Assembly (NCBI GenBank): GCA_016715645.1
Contig: JADJZR010000012.1
Location: 79,962 to 143,961, forward strand
Direction: 5' to 3'
From: Elusimicrobiota bacterium
GTDB taxonomy: Bacteria; Elusimicrobiota; Elusimicrobia; FEN-1173
DNA: 64,000 nucleotides
The notes below the pieces were generated by a model. That model searched no databases. It worked only from the letters and a program-made list of their open reading frames with translations, and was not told where the DNA came from. A program made the translations under genes and the position numbers. Shown in pieces: positions 1 through 7,724 of this stretch (positions are counted from its first letter, which is position 1; every line of letters begins with the position of its first letter).

Positions 1-765
1 AACATTTTTTGGGTGGCTGTGCTCAACGGCTTTTTTGGGTCCATGGCCGCTTTCGGGACGGATCAAGATTTGATGCAACGGTTGCTCACCGTGGAAACCC
101 GTCGGGAAAGCCAACGCACTTTGATGGCCACGCTGGGAATCAGTTTAGGCGTGTTATTGATTTATCTCACGGTGGGCGCGGGTCTCTACGCTTTTTACGC
201 GAGCCATCCCGGCGCGATTTTGCCCGCCAAACCGGACGCGGTGTTTCCCCATTTTATCGGACATGAGATGCCGACATTCTTGAAAGGCGTTTTGTTGTCG
301 GCTATCGTTTTAGCGGGGATCGATTCTCCTTTGGCCTCCTTATCCACGTCGTTTGTAACCGACGTGGTAAGCCCGATCTCCGGTCGGATAAAAATGGTTT
401 TGGACGATCGGCGACTCTTAACACTGTCTCGCTGGTGCGTGGTTGGATTTGGGGTTGTGTTGGCGCTCCTGGCTTGGGGGTTCAGTCGGTTCGACAACAT
501 TTTGTGGCTGGCCTTTAAAATTGGCGGGGTGACGTTCGGTTCTCTCCTGGGCGTTTTTTTATTGGGCCTTTTGACCCGGCGCGGGCGAAGTCCGTTCAAT
601 GTTTTTGCCATGGTCGTGAGCGCGGTGGTCAACACGGCGCTGCTGGTGTTATCAGAAAAGGGACTTTTGCCCATGGGGTGGAGTTGGTTGGTGATCGGAG
701 GAACCCTACTGACCTTCGGTATAAGTTATATTTTGTCCGGACCGGAGGAGACCCATGCTCAATGA
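1..765 (+). CDS. Sodium/solute symporter (SSS family), C-terminal part
   Basis: Membrane transporter of the sodium:solute symporter type. The frame is open to the first base of the window, so about 255 C-terminal residues of a protein usually 450-550 long are present and the true start lies outside. What remains is a series of hydrophobic helices. An early loop carries the FGTDQDLMQR stretch and a later one DSPLASLSTSFVTDVV, both resembling SSS core-helix sequence. The substrate cannot be read from this part. The stop overlaps the next gene by 11 bases, so the two are probably co-transcribed. Confidence 0.75.
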   Translation, partial: NIFWVAVLNGFFGSMAAFGTDQDLMQRLLTVETRRESQRTLMATLGISLGVLLIYLTVGAGLYAFYASHPGAILPAKPDAVFPHFIGHEMPTFLKGVLLSAIVLAGIDSPLASLSTSFVTDVVSPISGRIKMVLDDRRLLTLSRWCVVGFGVVLALLAWGFSRFDNILWLAFKIGGVTFGSLLGVFLLGLLTRRGRSPFNVFAMVVSAVVNTALLVLSEKGLLPMGWSWLVIGGTLLTFGISYILSGPEETHAQ

Positions 766-1384
766 TTTCGTTCATTTGATTGAATTTATTAAGGGAACGC
801 CCCTGGCACTGCCGGTGTTCTTTGTCATGTTCGTCGCGGCGTGCCATGTGGCACCCGTGAGCCTTTTTCCTGTGGCGGGGGGAGTGTTGTTTGGGTTTAA
901 GGGTGGCCTTATCATCAACATGGCGGCGATCTTGGTGGGGGCCACCGGCCCGTTTTTTATTTCTCGGTGGCTGGGCCAGCACCGGTTTAACCGCATTTTC
1001 AGCCGGTGGCACAACCGCGACATGGCCGCCCTGTTGCGCAATCCCAGTCCGTGGGGGTTGGTGGTGATACGGCTGGTTGGATTGCCGCCGTTTGTGGTGA
1101 CAAATTATCTGGTGGGGTTATCGCATATGCGATACCGCCAGTTTTTGTGGTCCACGGCGGTGGGGGTTCTTCCGTCGTTGGTGGTGATCACGCTGTCATC
1201 GGACAGCTTGTGGAAAATATTAACCGAAGCCGGCCTGGGGGGATTTCGCCAAGCCATGGCGAAACATGGGATGCCGTTGTTGTTGGGCGGGGGAGTCATG
1301 GCCGCGCTGATGGTGGCCGGGATCGTCATGAACCGCCGGGGTAAAAAAAAGGCCTCAAAGACCGGAACTCAAATCGGTTCGTAG
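755..1384 (+). CDS. TVP38/TMEM64 (VTT domain) membrane protein
   Basis: A 209-residue inner-membrane protein with about five hydrophobic segments. It has the pattern of the VTT/DedA-like superfamily: a glycine-rich re-entrant region (FPVAGGVLFGF) followed by the second conserved part around RLVGLPPFVVTNYLVGLS. Members are thought to act in lipid scrambling or membrane homeostasis; the activity here is unknown. The ATG overlaps the symporter gene by 11 bases. The 3' end overlaps the convergent downstream gene by 16 bases. The tail is lysine-rich and cytoplasmic in character. Confidence 0.8.
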   Translation: MLNDFVHLIEFIKGTPLALPVFFVMFVAACHVAPVSLFPVAGGVLFGFKGGLIINMAAILVGATGPFFISRWLGQHRFNRIFSRWHNRDMAALLRNPSPWGLVVIRLVGLPPFVVTNYLVGLSHMRYRQFLWSTAVGVLPSLVVITLSSDSLWKILTEAGLGGFRQAMAKHGMPLLLGGGVMAALMVAGIVMNRRGKKKASKTGTQIGS

Positions 1385-2118
1385 CTGAAAAGGAAATGGT
1401 TGGCGTCAGCCGCCAATCGGTCCATCCAATGGGGGACGGCCGCCACCGATAGAACCGTCAATCCTTCCGCCCCCGCCAAAAACACCACCCGATGACGTAA
1501 AACGATAGTCGGTTTGGGATCTTCGTAGACAATCTCGTACGCTTTCTGGAATCGAGGGTAACGCGCCGGTCCCCGGGATAATATTTGTGTGTCGCCGCTT
1601 TTAGGCAGGTCTAAGATGAACAGATTGACCGCCGACTCTAAGTCAGTGTCCATCATGGCGGGCCGGTGGGTCAAGGAAAATTCCAGCCCGGGCGTGAGTT
1701 TTTTGGGTTTAAAAACGTAGGTGGTGACGCGGCCAATTTTGAGCGTGAAAGACGTCCAATCCTGGGGATAACGCACCCGCCACCCGTCCGTCGGGTTTTC
1801 AAAGGCGACGTCACGCCCCGTTAACAAAAAAGCCTTCCGCCAAAGGTGGTGGTAACTGATCTGGCCCACCGCGTCGCTGAACCCCAAAAAGGCCAACACC
1901 AACCCCATCATCGCCAAACTTTTTCCCCGATACACGCGGGTGTAAAGGGAGGCCCTGACGATCACCCAGAAGATTAACGGAATCGCCGCTATCGCCCACG
2001 GCAACGCCGCTTCCGGGCCGGCCACCACGCGCAGAACGACGACGCCAATCCCCGCCGCCAAAGCGGCCCCGCAGTAAAAATAACTAGCCCGAACCCAACG
2101 CGAATGAGAGACACCCAT
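1369..2118 (-). CDS. Membrane-anchored protein with a PsbP-like domain
   Basis: About 249 residues from the ATG at 2118; a longer frame reaches 2154 but adds unlikely residues. Three or four hydrophobic segments fill the first ~100 residues. A soluble domain of about 140 residues follows, opening with a FENPTDGWRVRYPQDW stretch that resembles PsbP/Mog1-like folds. The function is not recognised. It is convergent with the VTT gene and overlaps its end. Upstream, 2119-2290 is an AT-rich spacer that must hold promoters for this gene and for the division genes going the other way. Confidence 0.6.
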   Translation of the reverse strand: MGVSHSRWVRASYFYCGAALAAGIGVVVLRVVAGPEAALPWAIAAIPLIFWVIVRASLYTRVYRGKSLAMMGLVLAFLGFSDAVGQISYHHLWRKAFLLTGRDVAFENPTDGWRVRYPQDWTSFTLKIGRVTTYVFKPKKLTPGLEFSLTHRPAMMDTDLESAVNLFILDLPKSGDTQILSRGPARYPRFQKAYEIVYEDPKPTIVLRHRVVFLAGAEGLTVLSVAAVPHWMDRLAADANHFLFSYEPI

Positions 2119-2290
2119 GGCCCCGATTCTATCGCAAAGCGCCCCCCCTGTCAAAAAAATGCAACTTACTGTTTGACCGATTTCCCTCTGTTGGGAGTAT
2201 TAATTATTGTTGAGTTGTCAAAAATGCGTCATAATTTGCGGTGTGTTGAGCATAATTATTTTCCATTCGGTGGACCTTAAAAAATAATCC

Positions 2291-2527
2291 ATGGCGTCTC
2301 CCCTTCTTGCAAAGTTGGCAGAAAAGGTCCGCTTGGCGGCGGCGGAGATTCACACGCTTCGCAAGGACCGGGAACGGTTGATGGCCGAGGTGGCTTTGAT
2401 GGAAGAAGAAAGCCGTCGGGCGCGGAAATTGTTGCGTGAGCACGGGGACCTGTTGGTTGAACGGGAAAAAACCCGGATTCGGTTGGAAAAGATTATCGGG
2501 AAACTGGACAAGGCGGACCTTCGATGA
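2291..2527 (+). CDS. Small coiled-coil protein upstream of zapA (ZapB-like)
   Basis: A 78-residue charged protein predicted to be almost wholly coiled coil, with leucine heptads mixed with Glu, Lys and Arg. It overlaps zapA by 4 bases (ATGA). Size, composition and position suggest a ZapB-type partner that layers onto ZapA at the FtsZ ring. Coiled coils give weak homology, so this rests mainly on context. No strong Shine-Dalgarno precedes the ATG; the nearest purine-rich stretch (GGTGG) is about 15 bases away. Confidence 0.55.
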   Translation: MASPLLAKLAEKVRLAAAEIHTLRKDRERLMAEVALMEEESRRARKLLREHGDLLVEREKTRIRLEKIIGKLDKADLR

Positions 2528-2823
2528 ACCCCCTGGTTAAAGAAAAAATCCGTGTGAACATATTTGGAAAGCACTACGAGTTGGACCCCGGCTCATTGAC
2601 GCCGTTAGAGGCGAACCAGTTGGCGGCGTATGTGGACGCTAAAATGAAAGAAATTTCCGACAAGTTGGGGTTGGTGGACACGCAAAAAATTGCAGTGTTA
2701 GCCGCGCTCAACATCGCCTTTGAGATGGGCTCCAAACAAAAAATGGTGGCCGGCGAACTATCGCCCCAAGACGAAACCAAACTGCGCGGTCTCGTGGACA
2801 CCCTGGAAAAAGCGCTCTCGTGA
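2524..2823 (+). CDS. zapA: Cell division protein ZapA
   Basis: 99 residues, the family's usual length. The N-terminal half carries the ZapA pattern (IRVNIFGKHYEL, then a region where CDAKMKEI-like sequence is usual, here YVDAKMKEI). The C-terminal half is a long helix that forms the tetrameric coiled coil. ZapA bundles FtsZ filaments at midcell. It overlaps the coiled-coil gene before it and the rarA start after it (GTGA). In many Proteobacteria zapA sits beside the 5-formyl-THF cyclo-ligase gene. Here rarA lies between them. Confidence 0.85.
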   Translation: MNPLVKEKIRVNIFGKHYELDPGSLTPLEANQLAAYVDAKMKEISDKLGLVDTQKIAVLAALNIAFEMGSKQKMVAGELSPQDETKLRGLVDTLEKALS

Positions 2824-4327
2824 CCCGAGATCTTTTCGAATCAAACCCCTCTGACCTCCCAACCCCTTCCCGCCCTGATGAGGGGACTTTCGTCCCCCCG
2901 GGGCCGAATGCCCCCTCGGGGACGAATGTCCCCCCGGGGGCGAATGTCCCCGGGGGGGGATGGTCCCGGGGGGGGGGGTCCCGGGGGGGGGGGGGGGCCC
3001 CGGGGGGGGGGGGGGTGGGCGCGGGGGGGGGGGGGGGGGGGGGGGGGTGGGGGCGAATGCCCCCTTGGCGGCTCGGATGGCGCCTCGGGTTTGGGGGGAA
3101 TTTGTGGGGCAGGGGGATTTGGTGGCGGGGGGGAGCCTTTTAAGACGGGCGGTAGACGCGGACCGGCTGGGCTCTGCTCTGTTTTTTGGACCGCCGGGTT
3201 GCGGAAAAACGGCGCTGGCGAGATTGGTGGCGGCCAAAACTCAGTCGTATGTGGAACAGACGAACGCGGTGACAATTGGTGTGCCGGACATTCGAAAGAT
3301 GTTGGCGGCGGCGGGGGACCGAAAACGGGCGCTGGGCCGACGAACACTGCTGATACTGGACGAAATCCATCATTTTAATCGGACCCAACAAGACGCGCTG
3401 TTACCGGACGTGGAACGGGGTTTGGTGACGCTGATTGGCCTGACCACAGAAAACCCGTTTTATTACGTGAACGCGGCGCTGATTTCCCGGTCGACGGTGT
3501 ATGAATTTAAACCGTTGGCGACCGACGATTTGAAGGGCCTGTTGCGCCGGGCTTTAGCGGACCCCGACCGGGGGTTCGGGAAAAAAAAAGTGCTTCTGGA
3601 CCCGGACGCGGAGGCGCATATTTTGGCCATGTCGGACGGGGACGCGCGGCGGGTGCTAAACGCTCTGGAACTGGCGGTGATGACGACGGAAGAAAAGGGC
3701 GGGTTGGTTCACGTAACGTTGGCGGTAGCGGAATCGTCCACGCAACGGCGGGCGCTGAGGTATGATAAAAGTGGGGACGACCATTACGACACGATTTCGG
3801 CGTTTATTAAGTCGTTGCGCGGGTCGGACCCGGACGCGGCGCTGTACTGGATGGCAAAAATGTTGGCGGCGGGTGAAGACCCCCGGTTTGTGGCGCGGCG
3901 GTTGCTGATTTGCGCGTCGGAAGACGTGGGCAACGCCGATTTTCGCGCGTTGGTGATTGCCAACGCCGCGTTTGAGGCGGTGGAGAAGGTGGGGATGCCG
4001 GAAGCGCGGATTCCGTTAGCTCAAGCGGCGGTGTATATCGCGACAGCGCCGAAATCAAATTCATCGTATGTGGCCATTAACAAAGCCCTGGCGGAAGTGG
4101 AACGGGGCCGACGGCGGGAAGTGCCCATCCATTTGAAAGATTCAAGCCGGGACAAAGACGCGCTGGGACATGGGGTTGGGTACAAATATCCCCACGATTT
4201 CCCGGCCCATTTCACGCCGCAAGAGTATATGCCGAACTGGATGCGGTTATGGAATCCGGGGGAAGAAGGGGACGAAAAACGGTTAAAACAGAATTACAAA
4301 TCTTTTTGGCCGGGGCGATTTTCGTGA
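2820..4327 (+). CDS. rarA: AAA+ ATPase RarA/MgsA, reading frame broken in a poly-G repeat
   Basis: Recombination factor acting at stalled replication forks. The N-terminus begins at GTG 2820 (TRDLFESNP, like the DLFE start of RarA) and overlaps the zapA stop. After about 40 residues it enters a G-rich tandem repeat and loses frame. The rest (APLAARMAPRVW onward, from about 3056) runs in a different frame to 4327. It has Walker A GPPGCGKT (about 3188), Walker B LLILDEIHHF, sensor 1 TTENP and the C-terminal RarA tetramerisation region. The two frames differ so that the tract has two bases too many or one too few. Without the insert the protein would be near normal length. Whether the break is an assembly artefact or real is unresolved. 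Confidence 0.85.
2878..3065 (+). repeat. 18-bp GC hairpin repeats grading into long poly-G
   Basis: Units of about 18 bp recur, each with a small palindrome of the form GGGG-n-CGAAT-G-n-CCCC (for example 2919-2934 and 3050-3065). They encode a Pro/Gly/Asn-rich hexapeptide repeat. From 2950 the units degrade into runs of G, the longest being 25 Gs at 3023-3047. A last recognisable unit lies immediately before the conserved rarA sequence, so the array seems to have expanded inside the linker after the N-terminal DLFE motif. Confidence 0.8.
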
Positions 4328-4902
4328 CATTGGCGGACCAAACGGCGCGGCACAAATATTTTCTGCGGCTCCATTTTCGGGAAGTGGTGAGGGGTATGTC
4401 CGTTGATGGAAAAAAGGCGGCGGCTCGGGATGCGGCGCGGCGCGTGGGTCTCCTGGCAGAATTTCGGCGGGCTGACACCGTGGGCCTTTTTTTGTCCATG
4501 GGGACAGAAATCGACACGGGGCCGCTGATTGCCGCGGTCTGGGCCGCAGGCAAAAAGGTGGCGGTGCCGGTGGTGTTCCCTGACCGGAACCGGATGAGGT
4601 TTGCGCTCTTGTCGGAGGGGACGGGGAGGATGAAAAAAAATGTTTACGGAATTTTGGAACCCGTTAAACCGATTTGGGTGGACCGGTTAGACCTCTTGAT
4701 CGTCCCGGGATCGGCGTTTACGGGGCGGGGGGACCGGTTGGGCGCGGGGGCCGGGTATTACGACCGATTTTTGGCGGCTCATCCGCGGGTAAAATCGGTG
4801 GGGCTGTGTTTTGATGAGCAGATTGCGATCTGGTTACCCAACGCCAAACACGATCGGCGTGTCTGGGCCGTGGCCACGCCGTCGGGAATTTATCGGCCAT
4901 GA
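4324..4902 (+). CDS. 5-formyltetrahydrofolate cyclo-ligase
   Basis: ATP-dependent conversion of 5-formyl-THF to 5,10-methenyl-THF, a folate-salvage step. I place the start at GTG 4324, overlapping the rarA stop; it gives 192 residues, the family's length. The diagnostic C-terminal motif RLGAGAGYYDRFL and the preceding LLIVPGSAFT strand are present. The N-terminal basic region (KKAAARDAARRVGL) is typical, although the usual first lysine/arginine motif is shifted after an unusual HKYFLRLHFREVVRG lead. It overlaps crcB by 4 bases. Confidence 0.9.
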   Translation: MTLADQTARHKYFLRLHFREVVRGMSVDGKKAAARDAARRVGLLAEFRRADTVGLFLSMGTEIDTGPLIAAVWAAGKKVAVPVVFPDRNRMRFALLSEGTGRMKKNVYGILEPVKPIWVDRLDLLIVPGSAFTGRGDRLGAGAGYYDRFLAAHPRVKSVGLCFDEQIAIWLPNAKHDRRVWAVATPSGIYRP

Positions 4903-5282
4903 TCAAGTCCTACTTGATGGTAGCCGCGGGCAGTGCGTTGGGCGGGGTGGCGCGGGTGGCTTTGTCCAGCGCGCTGATTCGACGGTGGGGGACATCGTTT
5001 CCCTGGGGAACGTTGGCCGTGAACCTGGCCGGGTGTTTTTTGATTGGTGTTTTGGTGGGCGTTGGGGACCAACGTTGGCGAATGGGTTCAGAACTGCGGC
5101 TTCTGCTGATGGCTGGTTTTTGCGGGGGTTTTACGACGTTTTCCACGTTTGCCCTAGAAGTGTCGACTCTTTTTAAATCGGGATCCCCGGGGTACGCGTT
5201 GATCTACATGATGGCCAGCGGGGCTTTGGGAGTGGGCCTTTTTGGGTTGGGGGCCTGGGCCGCCCGAGGTGGGGTGCCTTGA
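4899..5282 (+). CDS. crcB: Fluoride channel CrcB/Fluc
   Basis: 127 residues with four transmembrane helices, the size of a dual-topology Fluc subunit. Conserved features are GGVARV near the N-terminus, NLAGCFLIG in helix 2 and GFCGGFTTFSTF in helix 3, which includes the phenylalanine and threonine positions that line the pore. It exports fluoride as a dimer. It starts inside the end of the cyclo-ligase gene. No fluoride riboswitch was seen; the gene is expressed from the upstream operon. Its stop codon overlaps the -35 box of the next promoter. Confidence 0.93.
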   Translation: MIKSYLMVAAGSALGGVARVALSSALIRRWGTSFPWGTLAVNLAGCFLIGVLVGVGDQRWRMGSELRLLLMAGFCGGFTTFSTFALEVSTLFKSGSPGYALIYMMASGALGVGLFGLGAWAARGGVP

Positions 5283-5320
5283 CTGAGGCAGAAAGAGGAT
5301 GTATAATCATTGTGTATACT
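5279..5320 (+). promoter_or_regulatory. mazEF promoter with overlapping palindrome
   Basis: TTGACT at 5279-5284, a 17-base spacer and TATAAT at 5302-5307 form a near-consensus sigma70-type promoter. Its -35 box overlaps the crcB stop. The arms GTATA (5301-5305) and TATAC (5315-5319) form an inverted repeat over the -10 region, a plausible operator for autorepression by the antitoxin. A strong AGAGGAGGA ribosome site lies before the ATG at 5339. Confidence 0.8.
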
Positions 5321-5338
5321 ATTTAAGAGGAGGACCCT

Positions 5339-5581
5339 ATGCATGCCACGGTCCAAAAATGGGGAAACAGTTTGGCATTTCGGATCCCAAGGGAATTAGC
5401 CAAGGAAGTGCATGTGAGTCAGGGATCTGTTGTTGAATTAAAAGTTGTTGGAGAGGGAGTCCTTTTTCGTCCGACGCGTCGAACATCTTGGTCTCTGGCT
5501 CGTATGCTTCGCCGCGTGAACAAAAACACTCTTCACAGCGAAACCGACTGGGGACAAGCGGTCGGCCGAGAAGTGTGGTGA
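5339..5581 (+). CDS. mazE: MazE-like antitoxin (AbrB/SpoVT fold)
   Basis: 80 residues. The N-terminal swapped-hairpin DNA-binding domain shows the hallmark VQKWGNSLAFRIPRELAKE. The C-terminal part is less conserved and should bind and neutralise the toxin. It sits directly upstream of mazF and overlaps its GTG start (GTGA). A consensus promoter and palindrome precede it, so the pair is an independent, probably self-repressed unit between crcB and ymdB. Confidence 0.88.
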   Translation: MHATVQKWGNSLAFRIPRELAKEVHVSQGSVVELKVVGEGVLFRPTRRTSWSLARMLRRVNKNTLHSETDWGQAVGREVW

Positions 5582-5913
5582 GTTCTTATTGCCCCAGGAG
5601 AGGGGACGTGGTTTGGTTGACGTTTACCCCCCAGGCAGGTCATGAACAGGCAGGACATCGCCCAGCTTTAACGCTCTCTCCGGACGAATACAATCAAAGA
5701 GCTGGTCTGGCTCTGTTTTGCCCGATGACGACAAAATCGAAGGACTACCCATTCGAGGTTCCCATCTCAGGTACCAAAGCGGCAGGTGTGGTTTTGGCCG
5801 ATCAGGTCAAATGTCTTGACTGGCGAGCTCGCGGCGCGCGGTTCTATTTCCAAGCGGATGATAGCGTTGTACAGGAAGTTCTTGAAAAGCTGGGCGTTTT
5901 GTTGGCCTCTTGA
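5578..5913 (+). CDS. mazF: MazF-type mRNA interferase toxin
   Basis: 111 residues from GTG 5578; the frame is open upstream but that part is read inside mazE. Family marks are RRGDVVWLTFTPQAGHEQAGHRP at the N-terminus (the RGD-V-W and GHEQ-x-G-x-RP motifs), the central CPMTTK and the C-terminal DQVKCLDWRAR. MazF enzymes cut mRNA at short sequence motifs. Translation is coupled to the antitoxin by the overlap. All expected catalytic regions are present, so it looks intact. Confidence 0.92.
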   Translation: MSSYCPRRGDVVWLTFTPQAGHEQAGHRPALTLSPDEYNQRAGLALFCPMTTKSKDYPFEVPISGTKAAGVVLADQVKCLDWRARGARFYFQADDSVVQEVLEKLGVLLAS

Positions 5914-5986
5914 TTTTCCGGTTTTTTTTCGCGGTTGCCCCCCTCTTTTGGTATAATTCCTCCATTCATTTTCGACGGGAGACACC

Positions 5987-6781
5987 GTGCGCATCCTTTT
6001 TGTGGGGGACATTTACGGCCGGCCGGGTCGGGAAGCGGCGGGGCACTTCGTGCCTTTGATCCGTGAAACGGCTAAGATCGATTTTGTTGTTGGAAACGGG
6101 GAAAACGCCGCTGGGGGCCGAGGGCCTACGGAATCCGTGGCCAAAGAGCTTTTTGCCGTCGGAATTGACGCCCTGACGTTGGGTAACCACACCTGGGACC
6201 GCAAAGAAACGTTGCCTTTGCTTAACGACCCCCGGGTTTTTCGGCCTGCTAACTACCCACCGGGGGTGCCGGGGAGAGGAGCGGGCGTTTTTTCGGTGAA
6301 CGGGGTTCGGGTGGCGGTTCTGCAAGTGATGGGGCGCCATCACATGGACATGATCGACTGCCCGTTTCAATCGGCCGACGCGTTCTTAAAAAATCCCGGT
6401 GCCGAGGTGGTGGTGGTGGACATGCACGCGGAAATGTCCAGCGAAAAACAGGCCATGGGGTGGCACTTGAACGGCCGGGTTGCCGCTGTGTTGGGCACCC
6501 ACACCCACGTGCAGACTGCCGACAACCGGGTGTTGCCTGGGGGTACCGCCTACATTGGCGATGTGGGGATGACCGGGCCCCGGGACGGCATTATTGGCGG
6601 CGACCGGGGGCCGGCCCTGGAACGGTTTTTGACCGGTATCCGTGTGCGGTTGACGGTGGCCGAGGGGGACGCCCAATTTTGCGCGGTGATCGTTGATATC
6701 GATGAATTGACCGGACGGGCTCGGTCGATTGAACGGGTTTTTAATGTTTTTGAGCGGCCCGAACCAAAAAAAAAGGAATAG
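5987..6781 (+). CDS. ymdB: YmdB-family metallophosphoesterase
   Basis: 264 residues, full length for the YmdB/TIGR00282 family. Metal-binding motifs in order: GDIYGRPG near residue 7, GNGENAAGG (36-44), TLGNHTWDR (64-72), the mid-chain histidine in QVMGRHHMDMID, and GTHTHVQTAD toward the C-terminus. Relatives hydrolyse 2',3'-cyclic nucleotides or cAMP. A TATAAT box at 5952-5957 suggests its own start of transcription, although no good -35 sits 17 bases away. It begins the ymdB-ispA-dxs-tlyA-leuS run, with only 3 bases before ispA. Confidence 0.92.
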   Translation: MRILFVGDIYGRPGREAAGHFVPLIRETAKIDFVVGNGENAAGGRGPTESVAKELFAVGIDALTLGNHTWDRKETLPLLNDPRVFRPANYPPGVPGRGAGVFSVNGVRVAVLQVMGRHHMDMIDCPFQSADAFLKNPGAEVVVVDMHAEMSSEKQAMGWHLNGRVAAVLGTHTHVQTADNRVLPGGTAYIGDVGMTGPRDGIIGGDRGPALERFLTGIRVRLTVAEGDAQFCAVIVDIDELTGRARSIERVFNVFERPEPKKKE

Positions 6782-6784
6782 AGC

Positions 6785-7702
6785 GTGGAAAAAACCGAAC
6801 AATCCGTTTTGCTTTCATTTTTAAAAAGCCGCAGTCGCAAGGTGGACGCCGCTCTGGAACGGTTTTTGCCCCGGGAAGCCCGGATGCCTGAAGTGTTGCA
6901 CAAGGCCATGCGGTATTCGGTGTTTGCCGGGGGCAAACGGTTGCGGCCGGCTCTCTGCATGGCGGGAGCGGAAATTTGCGGCGGGTCGGCACGCCAGGTT
7001 TTGCCCGCCGCGTGCGCGTTGGAAGTGCTTCACACCTATTCGTTGGTCCACGACGATTTGCCCGCCATGGACGACGACGATGTTCGCCGCGGGCGTCCCA
7101 CCAACCATAAAGTGTTCGGTGACGGGTTGGCCATCTTGGCGGGGGACGGGTTGTTGACCTTGGCGTTTGAACTGATTGCCCGTAACGCCGAGGTTTCCGG
7201 TGTTCAGCCGGAATGGGCGGTGGAAGCCAGCCGCGTGGTGGCGGTGGCGGCGGGATCGTTGGGGATGGTAGGTGGGCAAGCGGTGGATTTGGTTTCTGCT
7301 GGAAACGCGGCCCTTAACGGCCATCGCGCCCAGGTGTTGGACTACATTCATCGGCACAAAACCGGCGCGCTCATCCGCGCCAGTTTGGACGTGGGCGCGG
7401 TGTTGGTGGGCGCCGGCCGCGACGAGCGGCGCGCGTTGGCGCGGTATGGGGAAAACATCGGGCTGGCGTTTCAAATCGCCGACGATGTCCTGGACGTGGT
7501 GGGGGACAAAAAGTTGTTGGGTAAAAAAGGGTCGGACCAGGACAACCGGAAATTGACGTTCCCCGCGGTGTACGGGTTGGAAGAGTCCCGTCGACGGGCC
7601 CACAAAGCCGTGTCCGACGCGAAACGAGCCCTTCGCCGGTTCGGATCCCGGGCCGAGGTGCTGTCCGCCCTGGCCGACTACATGATCGAGCGGGATCGTT
7701 AA
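6785..7702 (+). CDS. ispA: Farnesyl/geranylgeranyl diphosphate synthase
   Basis: Polyprenyl synthetase of 305 residues that condenses IPP with allylic diphosphates. The first aspartate-rich motif is VHDDLPAMDDDD with RRGRPTNH after it; the second is FQIADDVLDVVGD. GGKRLRP near the N-terminus binds IPP. The residues before the first motif (LHTYSLVHDD) are of the short-chain type, but the product length cannot be fixed by eye. GTG start 3 bases after ymdB. With dxs downstream, this unit makes isoprenoid precursors and extends them. Confidence 0.9.
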   Translation: MEKTEQSVLLSFLKSRSRKVDAALERFLPREARMPEVLHKAMRYSVFAGGKRLRPALCMAGAEICGGSARQVLPAACALEVLHTYSLVHDDLPAMDDDDVRRGRPTNHKVFGDGLAILAGDGLLTLAFELIARNAEVSGVQPEWAVEASRVVAVAAGSLGMVGGQAVDLVSAGNAALNGHRAQVLDYIHRHKTGALIRASLDVGAVLVGAGRDERRALARYGENIGLAFQIADDVLDVVGDKKLLGKKGSDQDNRKLTFPAVYGLEESRRRAHKAVSDAKRALRRFGSRAEVLSALADYMIERDR

Positions 7703-7724
7703 AAACAAGGCAAAAGGATAAACC

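Noticed and set aside
2119..2290. 6S RNA (ssrS) near zapA
   Set aside because: No long double hairpin with a central bubble could be drawn. The gap is also upstream of zapA, not after it.
2878..3065. CRISPR-like array in the 18-bp repeats
   Set aside because: Units are contiguous without spacers and lie in coding sequence.
2841..3347. Proline-rich frames on the minus strand
   Set aside because: They are made by the poly-G/poly-C repeat; any frame stays open there.
4890..4905. Fluoride riboswitch before crcB
   Set aside because: There is no untranslated leader; crcB starts inside the preceding gene.
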